DNA of 64,000 nt from the NCBI RefSeq assembly GCF_026788005.1, contig NZ_JABEPE010000001.1, positions 124,001 through 188,000 of the forward strand, written 5' to 3'. Origin of the DNA: Alteromonas sp. a30 (lineage in GTDB: Bacteria; Pseudomonadota; Gammaproteobacteria; Enterobacterales; Alteromonadaceae). Of the stretch, positions 1 to 8,937 are shown one piece after another. The translations under genes and the position numbers were made by a program. The notes under the pieces were generated by a model that did not search any database, was not told the DNA's origin, and saw only the letters and a list, made by a program, of their open reading frames with translations. Position 1 is the first letter of the stretch; each line of letters opens with the position of its first letter.

Positions 1-204
1 ATTCACCTTGACCGACAACAGAGTCAACTGCTCGCCATCAAGCACTAACGCTTCTTGATGCTCGCCATTTCGACGAACATGAGATTTCGCCATCACTTTC
101 GTTTCATTTGGCTCTAGCCAGAATGTCAGGTCAACAGTATCAATTAAAAATTGGGGAGGAACATAATCCAATCGTTTTTTTGCCACGGGTGCAGTATTCG
201 TCAT
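1..204 (-). CDS. pepN: Aminopeptidase N, N-terminal fragment (runs off window)
   Basis: Only the first 68 codons are present; the gene continues beyond position 1. The reading frame starts at the ATG whose complement is at 202-204, preceded on the minus strand by an AGGAG ribosome-binding site. The translated start (MTNTAPVAKKRLDYVPPQFL, then an IDTVDLTFWLEP stretch and LVLDGEQL) matches the N-terminal beta-domain of M1-family aminopeptidase N of proteobacteria, a cytoplasmic zinc enzyme that removes N-terminal amino acids from peptides. The HExxH zinc site would lie outside the window, so the assignment rests on the N-terminal domain only. It begins 18 bases after the NhaC antiporter gene on the same strand and is probably cotranscribed with it. 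Confidence 0.85.
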   Translation of the reverse strand, partial: MTNTAPVAKKRLDYVPPQFLIDTVDLTFWLEPNETKVMAKSHVRRNGEHQEALVLDGEQLTLLSVKVN

Positions 205-222
205 AGACCTTTCTCCTGAATG

Positions 223-1704
223 CTAATTCGCCGTTTGTGCTACGTCTTTCTCAGCACTCTGTATAGGCGGCTCAATACGTAAAATTTTAATACCAACAAA
301 AGCATAGATAATGGCTAAAACTGGATTTATCAAATTAAACAAAGCATAAATCGCATATTCGAAAGGATGGACCGCCAACACACTGTGCATATAAGCACCA
401 CAGGTATTCCATGGAATGAGCGGTGATGTTAGCGTTCCGCCATCTTCAAGGCTTCTCGACAAATTAAGCTGATGCAGCCCGCGCTTGGCAAATTCTTCTT
501 TATACATTCTGCCCGGCATAATAATCGACATATATTGATCTGCTGTGATCAAATTCGTACCAAAACAAGTTAGGATAGTTCGAGTAACCATATCGCCAGC
601 GGATTTTGCGCCTTTTAGGAAGGTGCTTACCGCGCGCTTCAATAGTCCGACTTTTTCTAAAACTGAGCCAAATGTTAAGGCGCACATGATCAACCATATC
701 GTCGTTAACATATTCGCCATCCCGCCACCGCTTAATAAGTCGTTGAGTTCCGCATTTGAAGTATTAAACTCGACCCCCGCATACAGCGTTTGCCAAACCA
801 CGGTTAACCCACCATAGCTCGCTACGTCACTACGAGAAGCAACTTCCTGAATGACTTCCGGTTGAAATACAATTGCCCAAAGTCCACCAAGTAAGGCTCC
901 AATAGATACCGCTGGGAACGCAGGCATTTTCTTAATCGCAAGTGTTAACAACACCACAAGCGGGATTAACATTTGCCAACCAATATTAAATTCTTGATTG
1001 AGCAGTATTTGCATTTCTGCGATTCGTTCAGAAGACGCTTCACTTGAGGCGTTAAAACCGATAATCGTAAAGATAATTAGTGCAATAAGCATACTTGGAA
1101 TGGTTGTCCAAAGCATGTAACGGATATGTTCAAATAAGTCGGTTCCTGCAACAGCAGGAGCAAGATTCGTTGTTTCAGATAATGGCGAAATCTTATCACC
1201 AAAATACGCACCGGAAATAACAGCTCCCGCAGTAATGGCTTCAGACATGCCCATGCCATTTGAAACGCCCATTAACGCCACACCAACAGTAGCGGCGGTT
1301 GTCCAACTACTACCAATACTCATGGCCACCACTGCACAAATTATGCTGGTCGCGGTGTAGAACAAAGACGGGTTAAGTAACTCTAAGCCATAATAGATTA
1401 GTGTTGGAACCGTACCTGACAATAACCATGTGCCAATCAAGGAGCCTACAGCCAATAGAATAAGGATTGCACCCAATGAAACGGTAATGCCCTTAATTAT
1501 TCCCTCTTCTATGTCTTTCCACTTGTATCCATTCTTCATGCCAATTAACGCACTTACCGCCATCGCTAGCAGCAACGCTATTTGGTTTGGGCCACTTGAA
1601 GAATCATTTCCAAAAAGAAAAACAGAGGAAGATAAAAGGAATACGAGAAAGATGATTGGGATCAAAGAATCAAGTAAAGAGGGTTCTTTATAATTCTGCG
1701 TCAT
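223..1704 (-). CDS. nhaC: NhaC-type Na+/H+ antiporter
   Basis: A 493-residue polytopic inner-membrane protein with about eleven or twelve hydrophobic segments. The conserved stretch GSSWTTAATVG (residues 131-141) and the following GAYFGDK...SPLSETTNLAP region (about 165-183) are typical of the NhaC family, which exchanges cytoplasmic Na+ for external H+; some relatives exchange malate/lactate instead, so the exact substrate is inferred. Length is normal. It is placed between an upstream NSS-family sodium symporter (gap 90 bases, containing a hairpin) and downstream pepN (gap 18 bases), all on the minus strand. A Na+ extruder next to a Na+-driven solute importer suggests that it recycles the sodium brought in with amino acids or similar solutes. 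Confidence 0.9.
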   Translation of the reverse strand: MTQNYKEPSLLDSLIPIIFLVFLLSSSVFLFGNDSSSGPNQIALLLAMAVSALIGMKNGYKWKDIEEGIIKGITVSLGAILILLAVGSLIGTWLLSGTVPTLIYYGLELLNPSLFYTATSIICAVVAMSIGSSWTTAATVGVALMGVSNGMGMSEAITAGAVISGAYFGDKISPLSETTNLAPAVAGTDLFEHIRYMLWTTIPSMLIALIIFTIIGFNASSEASSERIAEMQILLNQEFNIGWQMLIPLVVLLTLAIKKMPAFPAVSIGALLGGLWAIVFQPEVIQEVASRSDVASYGGLTVVWQTLYAGVEFNTSNAELNDLLSGGGMANMLTTIWLIMCALTFGSVLEKVGLLKRAVSTFLKGAKSAGDMVTRTILTCFGTNLITADQYMSIIMPGRMYKEEFAKRGLHQLNLSRSLEDGGTLTSPLIPWNTCGAYMHSVLAVHPFEYAIYALFNLINPVLAIIYAFVGIKILRIEPPIQSAEKDVAQTAN

Positions 1705-1731
1705 AAATTTGAACTCTGGTTGCGTTTACAG

Positions 1732-1776
1732 CTAAAAAGCAAATGCAGGTAGTTGGAATTGCTGCCAAGTACCTGC
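1732..1776 (-). terminator. Hairpin between the NSS symporter and nhaC genes
   Basis: Seven-base inverted repeat GCAGGTA (1745-1751) / TACCTGC (1770-1776) with an inner TTGG/CCAA pair. On the minus strand it is followed by a T-rich run at about 1732-1738, so it looks like an intrinsic terminator or attenuator that would uncouple nhaC from the upstream transporter gene. The T-run is interrupted, so strength is uncertain. Confidence 0.5.
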
Positions 1777-1794
1777 TCGATGAAATTAGGGTTG

Positions 1795-3135
1795 TTATGG
1801 GTTTAGTACAGAACGCACAAACATAAGCAATATAACGATAGGACAGACAAACTTGACGTACGTGGGCCAAATCTTCCAAAACAGACTAGACTCAATGTCC
1901 TCATATCCCTTTTTAAGCTCTTGTAGTTTGCTGTTCCGATTCCATAACCATCCAACAAAAACACATAATATTAATCCAAGTATCGGTTGACTGTATTCAG
2001 TTGTTATCGACACCACAAGGACAAATAACGCATCGAAGTTTAACGCGATAGTAATACTAATTGCCATAATAATACCCGCAATTAGCCAAACCGCTTTCGG
2101 ACGACTTAACGAAGTATCTTCCACGACATAAGAAACCGGCACTTCCAACATAGAAATAGATGATGTGAGTGAGGCAATGACCATTAGGGCAAAAAATGCT
2201 AAGGCGATGATGTTACCAATGGAACCCATCGTCTCAAACAAAGCGGGTAAGACAGTGAGAATAAGCTGATCACCGTTTATCAAACCACCGGATTCATTAA
2301 AAATCTCAACGCCGTTATGAAGTGCGACGTACATCGCAGGAATAATCAACAAGCCAGCTAAAATCGCGACGCCAATATCAACAAGTGCAACGGATGCCCC
2401 CAACACTGGCAAATTCTCTTTGTCGTTTACATAGGACGCATATACCAACATAGTTCCCACACCTAAGGACATAGAAAAGAACGCCTGTCCCATCGCACTG
2501 ATGAGCAGTTCTGTGCTAAAAACAGCAGAGAAGTCGGGGGATAAATAAGCTTCGAGTCCGGCTTGTGCACCATCAAGGGTAGCAACATAAACGATCAGGA
2601 TGGCAATGATAACAAAAAGCGTTGGCATCAACCTGACTGACCATTTTTCAATACCGTTGCTCACACCACCAACCACAATGCCGGCAGTTAACACAATAAA
2701 GATAGCGCTAAATATACTGTTTCTGGAATCCGAAAAAGCGCTCAGCCACTGAGAAATGTCTGTCAGTCCCGCAATATCAGTTAGCGCTTTTAAGCAATAT
2801 GAAATCATCCAGCCAGCCACTATGGCATAGAACGACAGGATGAGAGAAACGGTAACAAAGCCCCAGAAACCAACGCCTCTAGACCACTTTTTCCCAGTAA
2901 TTTTCTCAAAAGCATCTGCGGTATTTGATCTTGTTGCTCGCCCTATTACTAACTCAGCCATCAGAACAGGATAAGCCAATACAAACGCCAGAATAAGATA
3001 GACAACAACAAACGCTGCGCCACCGTTACTTGCCACTTGAGTCGGAAAGCCCCAAATATTTCCTAGCCCAACAGCGGAGCCCGCAGCCGCTAAAATAAAT
3101 CCCAATCTGGAGGAAAACTCACCCCTATTATTCAT
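1795..3135 (-). CDS. Neurotransmitter:sodium symporter family (SNF) transporter
   Basis: A 446-residue inner-membrane protein with the family signature of the first transmembrane helix, GSAVGLGNIWGFP (residues 19-31), which forms the sodium and substrate site in LeuT-type proteins. The length and about eleven or twelve hydrophobic segments fit bacterial NSS members, which import amino acids or related amines with Na+. The exact substrate cannot be read from the sequence. It is upstream of the NhaC antiporter on the same strand. The ATG start directly precedes the conserved N-terminal RGEFSSRLGFI segment, so the start is well supported. No riboswitch was recognised in the 193 bases upstream. 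Confidence 0.9.
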   Translation of the reverse strand: MNNRGEFSSRLGFILAAAGSAVGLGNIWGFPTQVASNGGAAFVVVYLILAFVLAYPVLMAELVIGRATRSNTADAFEKITGKKWSRGVGFWGFVTVSLILSFYAIVAGWMISYCLKALTDIAGLTDISQWLSAFSDSRNSIFSAIFIVLTAGIVVGGVSNGIEKWSVRLMPTLFVIIAILIVYVATLDGAQAGLEAYLSPDFSAVFSTELLISAMGQAFFSMSLGVGTMLVYASYVNDKENLPVLGASVALVDIGVAILAGLLIIPAMYVALHNGVEIFNESGGLINGDQLILTVLPALFETMGSIGNIIALAFFALMVIASLTSSISMLEVPVSYVVEDTSLSRPKAVWLIAGIIMAISITIALNFDALFVLVVSITTEYSQPILGLILCVFVGWLWNRNSKLQELKKGYEDIESSLFWKIWPTYVKFVCPIVILLMFVRSVLNP

Positions 3136-3278
3136 TGATTATTTCCCGAATTAATTATTATTTTACACGGTTATTAAGTGGCTGAAATCCTAACCAATTT
3201 AACGAATTATTAACAGTTCCAGACCCAAAATAATTGCTTCGTCCCGCTGTAAACAAGGCTTTTTGAACAAATAACATT

Positions 3279-3309
3279 CAAAAAAAAGGCGAGCACTTAA
3301 GACTCGCCT
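3279..3309 (-). terminator. Intrinsic terminator downstream of prc
   Basis: Inverted repeat AGGCGAG (3287-3293) / CTCGCCT (3303-3309) followed on the minus strand by seven or more T residues. It lies 20 bases past the prc stop codon and ends the msrC-proQ-prc transcript. Confidence 0.8.
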
Positions 3310-3328
3310 AATAGATTTTTGTCATCCG

Positions 3329-5368
3329 CTAATGCGTGTTGATGGCATATTTTCCTGTTTCTACCACATCCAGCATAATAAGAGCAGTTTCATCTAAGAA
3401 AGCGTCTATTTCTTCCACTTCCTCAGGAACATCATCTAAATTTTCGACAGGCTCTTTACCCAATCGCTTTAAACGTTCATTGGTACGAGTTAATTCTCTT
3501 AATTCATCTTCTTCTTTATCTGCCAGACGCTCTGCCTCAACCAAAGAAATAAAGTCCTTATCTTTTATTTCTTGGTAACGGGCAATATCATCGTAGACAT
3601 AGCTAAACTCAGGATTTTTAGCAATTCGACGCTGATGGCGTTCAGTTACCAATTTGATGGCATCTTCACTATTTCCAAACGTTGTGTAGGATGCTCGCTT
3701 AATACTATCCCAAGGTAAAGCCGACTCTGCCTGACTCTCTCCCCAATCATCTGCATCAATTGGTGACGGTAACAACACATCAGGAATCACGCCCTTATGC
3801 TGGGTACTACCACCATTAATACGATAGAACTTCGCAATTGTATATTGAACGTGGCCAAGTGGATTGTCATATAAATCGTAAATGCGACCCAATCCTCGAT
3901 GTTGTTGAACGGTGCCTTTTCCAAAAGTTTGTTCACCAACAATCAAGGCTCGACCGTAATCCTGCATCGCTGCGGCAAAGATCTCAGAAGCAGAAGCGCT
4001 GTAGCGATCAACTAATACTGTTAACGGTCCTTCATAAAAGGTAACGCCATCTGTATCACTTTCAACGTCAATGCGCCCTGCACTGTCACGAATTTGAACA
4101 ACAGGGCCTCTATCAATAAATAATCCTGAAACAAGTTTGGCTTCTGTAAGTGAGCCGCCCCCATTACCGCGTAAATCGATAATCACGCCTTCGACATCTT
4201 TTGATTTCAAGCTTTCGATTTCTTTTTTAACGTCTACATGCAAATTATTGTAAAAAGAAGGAATCGAAATAACGCCTACTTTCTTACCTTTATGCGCGCC
4301 ATCTTGGGGAACGATAACATCAGATTTAGCAGCTCTATCTTCTAACTTGATTTTATCTCGCGTAATAGGAACAACAATTGGCTCACCTTCTCGCGTAGGT
4401 TTCACCACTTGAAGTCGCACTTCTGTGCCTTTTGGGCCTTTAATGAGGTCGACAACTTCGTCCAAACGCCATCCGATTACATCAACGAACTCTTCACCTT
4501 CCTGAGCAACCCCAACAATTTTATCTTTAGGTTTAATTTTGTTTGAGAGATCAGCTGGTCCTCCCGGAACGATACTGCGAATAACAGTGAAATCATCTTC
4601 GCTTTGTAACACAGCACCGATGCCCTCAAACGACAAATTCATTTCCATTTGAAAACGATCTGCTCGTTGTGGTGACAGGTAGCTAGTGTGCGCTTCGATG
4701 GTTCGCGCAAAGGAGTTCATAATCGTTTGAAAAACATCCTCACTCTTGGTTTGAGTTAGACGTTTACTAGCACGCTTATAACGCTTAGTTAATAAGTCTT
4801 TAATTTCTTCTTCAGATTTGCCTGCCAATTTCAAGTTAAGTGCATCGTACTTAACTCTCTGCCGCCAAACTTCATCTAGTTCCGCTTCAGATTTCGCCCA
4901 GTCTACATCTTCGCGATCATAGTAGTATTTATCGCCTTCCTTACTAAAATCAAATTTAGAGTCAAGTAAGGTCAGGGCATATTCAAAACGTGATATACGT
5001 TTCTCTAAGCTCTTTTGATAAATTGTATACGCGTCTTTCAACTTACCTTTATACAAGGCATCATCGAAGGCATGTTGATACTTTCTCATCGCATCAACAT
5101 CGGCTTGTACAAAAATAGATTTATTAACGTCTAAAGATTGAATGTAACGCTCGAAAATCGCTTCAGAAAAGGAATCGTCTAGCTTTATTTTTTTATAATG
5201 CGTTCGCAAAAATTGTGCTGAGATCCGTTTAGAAGCGACCGCGTGTTGCGATTCTTGCTCTAAATTTGGCAGTGAATAGTCTTCCTCTGCCTGTTTTTCT
5301 TTAGCACATAAACTCGTGCTCAACAAAATTGATGTTGCAACTGCCGAGACGCGAAGCATTTTTTTCAT
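3329..5368 (-). CDS. prc: Tail-specific periplasmic protease Prc (S41 family)
   Basis: A 679-residue protein with a signal peptide (residues 1-22, ending LCA), an N-terminal helical domain, a PDZ domain at about 235-330, and the S41 protease domain. The catalytic dyad is visible: serine in DRYSASASEIF (S459 by count) and lysine in TFGKGTVQQ (K484), with the same 25-residue spacing as S452/K477 of E. coli Prc. It cleaves periplasmic proteins from their C termini; in E. coli it works with NlpI on the peptidoglycan hydrolase MepS. Length matches the family (about 680). It lies one base downstream of proQ, the same pair order as in E. coli, and is followed by a strong terminator. Confidence 0.97.
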   Translation of the reverse strand: MKKMLRVSAVATSILLSTSLCAKEKQAEEDYSLPNLEQESQHAVASKRISAQFLRTHYKKIKLDDSFSEAIFERYIQSLDVNKSIFVQADVDAMRKYQHAFDDALYKGKLKDAYTIYQKSLEKRISRFEYALTLLDSKFDFSKEGDKYYYDREDVDWAKSEAELDEVWRQRVKYDALNLKLAGKSEEEIKDLLTKRYKRASKRLTQTKSEDVFQTIMNSFARTIEAHTSYLSPQRADRFQMEMNLSFEGIGAVLQSEDDFTVIRSIVPGGPADLSNKIKPKDKIVGVAQEGEEFVDVIGWRLDEVVDLIKGPKGTEVRLQVVKPTREGEPIVVPITRDKIKLEDRAAKSDVIVPQDGAHKGKKVGVISIPSFYNNLHVDVKKEIESLKSKDVEGVIIDLRGNGGGSLTEAKLVSGLFIDRGPVVQIRDSAGRIDVESDTDGVTFYEGPLTVLVDRYSASASEIFAAAMQDYGRALIVGEQTFGKGTVQQHRGLGRIYDLYDNPLGHVQYTIAKFYRINGGSTQHKGVIPDVLLPSPIDADDWGESQAESALPWDSIKRASYTTFGNSEDAIKLVTERHQRRIAKNPEFSYVYDDIARYQEIKDKDFISLVEAERLADKEEDELRELTRTNERLKRLGKEPVENLDDVPEEVEEIDAFLDETALIMLDVVETGKYAINTH

Positions 5369-5369
5369 A

Positions 5370-6035
5370 TTACGACCTTTTAGCTTTTGCCAATCGCAAC
5401 TTATCCTCTGTCACTCGAATTTGCATTCCAGATTGAAGTTGCACTTGGACTCCATCCTTACCAACCTCAGTAATCACAGCGGGCATAGGTGCTTTTCCTA
5501 CTTTCACTGTTACTTCTGTACCACTGATTAATTGTTCAGCGGTTAATTTCTGAGGAATGACTTTAGTTGGTTTCGGTTTACCAGTAGAAGTTCCATTTAG
5601 TTTAGCTGGCTTATCACCGTTTTTCTTATTCGTTACCGGAGCTTTTGCGAATTTCTGCTTATTATTCGCCTGCTTACGGCGTTCTGATGCCTTTTGCTTG
5701 CTCTCTTTTAGTTGTAACAAAGCATGATCAGCATGTTCTTTCTCAACTAAATCTCCTTCATTACCTTGAAGATCTACACGAGCCACGCCTTCTTTTACAG
5801 AATAAAGATAACGCCAACTACTGGTGTAGTGACGTAATGCTGCTCTTAAGGTGGTCTTACTTAAGCGAGATTCTTCTTTTAACGCTTCTGCGAGTTCTTG
5901 GAAGATACCGATTTTTAGCGGTTTGGCCTCCCCTTCGATAGAAAAACATGAAGGAAATGATTCAGCCAAAAAGGCAATGACTTCTTTACTGCTGGAGAAT
6001 TTCTCAGAACTATCCATTTGGTTATTTATCAACAT
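5370..6035 (-). CDS. proQ: RNA chaperone ProQ (FinO domain)
   Basis: 221 residues. An N-terminal ProQ/FinO domain (about residues 12-120, with EAKPLKIGIFQEL and LRAALRHYTSSWRYL) is followed by a lysine-rich linker (about 118-165) and a C-terminal SH3-like domain (TEVTVKVGKAPMPAVITEV region). ProQ binds structured sRNAs and mRNA 3' ends. The stop codon of the preceding small gene overlaps the ATG (TAATG), which supports the first methionine and translational coupling; a second methionine at residue 7 is the alternative start. prc follows immediately, as in E. coli. Confidence 0.95.
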   Translation of the reverse strand: MLINNQMDSSEKFSSSKEVIAFLAESFPSCFSIEGEAKPLKIGIFQELAEALKEESRLSKTTLRAALRHYTSSWRYLYSVKEGVARVDLQGNEGDLVEKEHADHALLQLKESKQKASERRKQANNKQKFAKAPVTNKKNGDKPAKLNGTSTGKPKPTKVIPQKLTAEQLISGTEVTVKVGKAPMPAVITEVGKDGVQVQLQSGMQIRVTEDKLRLAKAKRS

Positions 6036-6325
6036 TAATCTGGTTCAAATGAGTTTGCATCATCCCAAGTTGCCATCAAATGGTCAACCCAATCACTTAA
6101 ATCTTGAGTATCAATATCCAGTAAATGCTGGTCTTCAAGCCAGACATCCCATACTTTTTGGATTTGATGTTCAAGAGTTTCGACGGGTATATCCTCTGGC
6201 GATCTGTCATAAAGCATAAACAATAGATCGTTTAATCTATCAGAAGCTGCTTCAGCCAGATCCTCCCAAGCGTCCAGATCAGCTGGCGTTGAGAGGGCAA
6301 CATGGATGTCTAATAATGATTTCAA
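6035..6325 (-). CDS. Small acidic conserved-looking protein between msrC and proQ
   Basis: 96 residues, predicted cytoplasmic, no signal peptide or membrane segment. The composition is strongly acidic (many D and E, few K and R) with several tryptophans (for example KVWDVWLEDQ and DLSDWVDHLMATWDD) and probably all-helical. I do not recognise a named family. The gene is certain to be translated in context: its ATG overlaps the msrC stop (ATGA) and its TAA overlaps the proQ ATG, so it is translationally coupled on both sides. Its position suggests a role linked to ProQ or MsrC, perhaps as a charge-complementary partner of the basic ProQ, but that is a guess. Confidence 0.8.
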   Translation of the reverse strand: MKSLLDIHVALSTPADLDAWEDLAEAASDRLNDLLFMLYDRSPEDIPVETLEHQIQKVWDVWLEDQHLLDIDTQDLSDWVDHLMATWDDANSFEPD

Positions 6326-6786
6326 GCAATCGCCGCCTGCACGATTGCTACGACTTTTGATAGACCCTCTAAATCTTCGTTGTCAAAACGTGAGAATTTG
6401 GGACTATCGATATCTAAAACACCTTGCACTTCGTCGTTAACGACAATCGGCAACACAATTTCAGAATTTGAGGCTTGGTCACATGCTATGTGACCTTCAA
6501 ACTGGTGGACATCCTCTACAATTTGAGGTTTTTGGGTTTTTGCGGCTGTACCACAAACACCACGTCCTAACGGAATTCTGACACAAGCAGGTTTCCCTTG
6601 AAAAGGACCAAGAACAAGTTGCTCGCCTTTAAGGAAGTAAAAACCTGCCCAATTAATATCCGGTAAAGCATTCCAAATCAACGCACTCACATTTGCTAAG
6701 TTCGCGATAACATCGGACTCACCTTCAAGCAACGCTTTCGTTTGCTCTTCTAATTCCACGTATAACTGCTGTTTATTTTTCGCCAT
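6322..6786 (-). CDS. msrC: Free methionine-R-sulfoxide reductase (GAF domain)
   Basis: 154 residues forming a single GAF domain like E. coli MsrC (YebR), which reduces free methionine-R-sulfoxide in the cytoplasm. The three expected cysteines are visible in KPACVRIPLG, GRGVCGTAA and HIACDQASNSEIV; the DIDSP motif near the C terminus is also typical. Length matches the family. First gene of the coupled group msrC - small acidic gene - proQ - prc; in E. coli the same neighbours occur (yebR-proQ-prc). Confidence 0.93.
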   Translation of the reverse strand: MAKNKQQLYVELEEQTKALLEGESDVIANLANVSALIWNALPDINWAGFYFLKGEQLVLGPFQGKPACVRIPLGRGVCGTAAKTQKPQIVEDVHQFEGHIACDQASNSEIVLPIVVNDEVQGVLDIDSPKFSRFDNEDLEGLSKVVAIVQAAIA

Positions 6787-6861
6787 ATAATAAAACTCTT
6801 AATCATTGCCACCTGCGGCAACACTTACGTAAAGACCTAAGTTACGCAATCAATCATTCAA

Positions 6862-7566
6862 CTAATATTCCAACTCAAATACCACTTCAACTCGCGCATG
6901 AAGATCGACCTCACCGGGCATAAAGCCTCCCGCACTATCAGCGACGGCCATACTCTTCTCTAGACGAGGTGCAAAACTTTGTGCAGAACCAAGCTCTTTT
7001 ACACTAACCGCTTGGCCTATTTTAGCCCCTACGTTTTGAGCAATTCTTTCTGCGCGCAAAGCGGCATTTGTCATCGCCAAATCAACTGCTTGTAAATATC
7101 CCAACTGAGGCTGAGATACAGAATAATTGAAACCGTCAATTCCAGTTGCTCCGCCTTTTACAAGGCGATCAATGAGGTAATCAAATTTATCTAACTCATC
7201 AAAACTGACTTTTATCTGGCGATACAGACGAAATCCCTTATTTTCCCGTTGGTTATTCACATATTCATACCAAGGCATTATTTGAATATGTAACGACTGG
7301 ATATGTTTTTCTTCAACGCCACTTTCTAATAATACTTTTACCAAATGTTCTGTTTTTTGAGATAGTGCTTTATTCAGCTTACTCACATGTAAGCCTTTTT
7401 CTTCTATGGATAAATTAAAATGAAATCTATCAGGCTGCTGTGAAACGTAAGCCTCTCCAATCACAGTGATGGTTTTGAGTGGCTCCGCGTAACTCACGAA
7501 AGCGATACATAACACCATTAACGACAAACTAATCTGTTGTGTAACACGCAATATTGACTGTCTCAT
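6862..7566 (-). CDS. SIMPL-domain (DUF541) periplasmic protein
   Basis: 234 residues from the chosen ATG (complement at 7564-7566), which follows an AGAGGTG ribosome-binding site and begins a clear signal peptide (MRQSILRVTQQI... to ...SYAEP). A longer in-frame start lies 13 codons upstream without such support. The mature part is a SIMPL/DUF541 domain (KTITVIGEAYVSQQPDRFHF at its start, the ATGIDGFNYSVS segment in the middle, and a C-terminal VEVVFELEY strand), like E. coli YggE. These are periplasmic or secreted proteins linked to oxidative stress tolerance, with no established biochemical activity. It follows prpC on the same strand but is separated by a terminator. Confidence 0.88.
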   Translation of the reverse strand: MRQSILRVTQQISLSLMVLCIAFVSYAEPLKTITVIGEAYVSQQPDRFHFNLSIEEKGLHVSKLNKALSQKTEHLVKVLLESGVEEKHIQSLHIQIMPWYEYVNNQRENKGFRLYRQIKVSFDELDKFDYLIDRLVKGGATGIDGFNYSVSQPQLGYLQAVDLAMTNAALRAERIAQNVGAKIGQAVSVKELGSAQSFAPRLEKSMAVADSAGGFMPGEVDLHARVEVVFELEY

Positions 7567-7734
7567 TTTTTCACCTCTTACTATCTGGCTTATGTAGGGA
7601 GACAACTTTTAGTAAAAAGTATTAAGCTCACGAAGTTTGACCAGAAGACATAATCAAGCGGGATCGGGATATTACCATTTAAAGCCGAGCGCACAAGTGC
7701 TTTGTCCTTAAGATGTGTAGAAAGAAATGCAGAA

Positions 7735-7768
7735 ATAAAAAAGGCCAGTCTGAAACCAGGCTGACCTT
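7735..7768 (-). terminator. Intrinsic terminator downstream of prpC
   Basis: Twelve-base stem with one mismatch and one G-U pair (AAGGTCAGCCTG / CAGACTGGCCTT on the minus strand, loop GTTT), followed by a T-rich run. It lies just after the prpC stop codon and ends the gntR-prpB-prpC operon. Confidence 0.8.
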
Positions 7769-7788
7769 AATGTTATTGATAGGCTCAA

Positions 7789-8916
7789 TTAACCACGGCT
7801 TTCAATTGGCTCAACAGAGCGCAATTCTTCACCTGTGTATTCCGCAGAAGGACGAATAATGCGGTTATCTGCACGTTGTTCAAATACGTGACCCGCCCAG
7901 CCTGTCACACGAGACATGACAAAGATGGGGGTAAATAACGGTGTAGGGATTCCCATGAAGTTGTATGCACTCGCGTGGAAAAAGTCTGCGTTACAGAACA
8001 GTTTTTTCTCACGCCACATGATTTCTTCACAACGCACTGATACTGGATACAACACCGTATCACCCACTTCTTCCGCTAATTTTTCAGACCAAAGCTTGAT
8101 GATTTCGTTACGCGGGTCTGATTCACTATAAATGGCATGACCAAAGCCCATGATTTTGTCTTTATTTTTCAACATCGTCATGATGCCTTCTTCTGCGTCA
8201 TCAGCAGAATTCCAGCGTTGAATCATTTCCATTGCGGCTTCGTTTGCACCACCGTGTAAAGGACCACGCAAAGAGCCAATGGCGCCCGTGATGCATGAAT
8301 GTAGGTCGGATAATGTTGACGCACAAACACGCGCGGTAAACGTAGAAGCGTTGAACTCGTGTTCAGCATAAAGAATCAATGAAACATGCATGACTTTTTC
8401 ATGCAGCTCAGATGGTTTCTTACCATGTAGCATGTGCAAGAAATGGGCACCTATGCTGTCGTCGTCCGTTGCCGTTTCAATCTTCACACCGTCGTGACTA
8501 AAGCGATACCAGTAACAAATAATACTTGGGAAAGCCGCCAATAAACGATCAGCTTTATCTTCTTGCTCAGAAAAGTCGGTTTCCATTTCTAAGTTACCGA
8601 GCATAGAGCACCCTGTACGCATGACATCCATTGGATGTGCTGATTTAGGGATCTGCTCCAATACTAACTTCAACGCTGCTGGAAGCGCTCTCATGGTTTT
8701 TAACTTAGTTTTGTATTCAGTCAATTCCGTTGCATTTGGCAACTTGCCTTTCAATATTAAATAAGCGACTTCTTCAAATTGACATTTTTCAGCTAATTCC
8801 TTTACGTCATAGCCACGGTAGGTTAAACCTGAACCGGATTTACCTACCGTTGATAATGCGGTTTTACCTGCTACCTGACCGCGCAAACCTGCGCCTGACA
8901 ACTTCTTTTCAGCCAT
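7789..8916 (-). CDS. prpC: 2-methylcitrate synthase
   Basis: 375 residues, citrate synthase fold. Catalytic histidines are visible in GPLHGGANE (about residue 219-227) and GFGHAIYSESDPRN (about 255-268). The N terminus GLRGQVAGKTALSTVGKSGS and length below 380 fit 2-methylcitrate synthase and not hexameric GltA. It condenses propionyl-CoA with oxaloacetate in the 2-methylcitrate cycle. It sits 21 bases downstream of prpB in the operon gntR-prpB-prpC, which supports the assignment. The dehydratase/isomerase genes (prpD or acnD/prpF) are absent from the window, because a terminator and an unrelated gene follow. Confidence 0.95.
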   Translation of the reverse strand: MAEKKLSGAGLRGQVAGKTALSTVGKSGSGLTYRGYDVKELAEKCQFEEVAYLILKGKLPNATELTEYKTKLKTMRALPAALKLVLEQIPKSAHPMDVMRTGCSMLGNLEMETDFSEQEDKADRLLAAFPSIICYWYRFSHDGVKIETATDDDSIGAHFLHMLHGKKPSELHEKVMHVSLILYAEHEFNASTFTARVCASTLSDLHSCITGAIGSLRGPLHGGANEAAMEMIQRWNSADDAEEGIMTMLKNKDKIMGFGHAIYSESDPRNEIIKLWSEKLAEEVGDTVLYPVSVRCEEIMWREKKLFCNADFFHASAYNFMGIPTPLFTPIFVMSRVTGWAGHVFEQRADNRIIRPSAEYTGEELRSVEPIESRG

Positions 8917-8937
8917 AATTGCTCCAAAAAATCGTAA

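Noticed and set aside
3136-3328. Glycine-type riboswitch upstream of the NSS transporter
   Set aside because: Checked because such transporters can carry one; no matching conserved core was seen.
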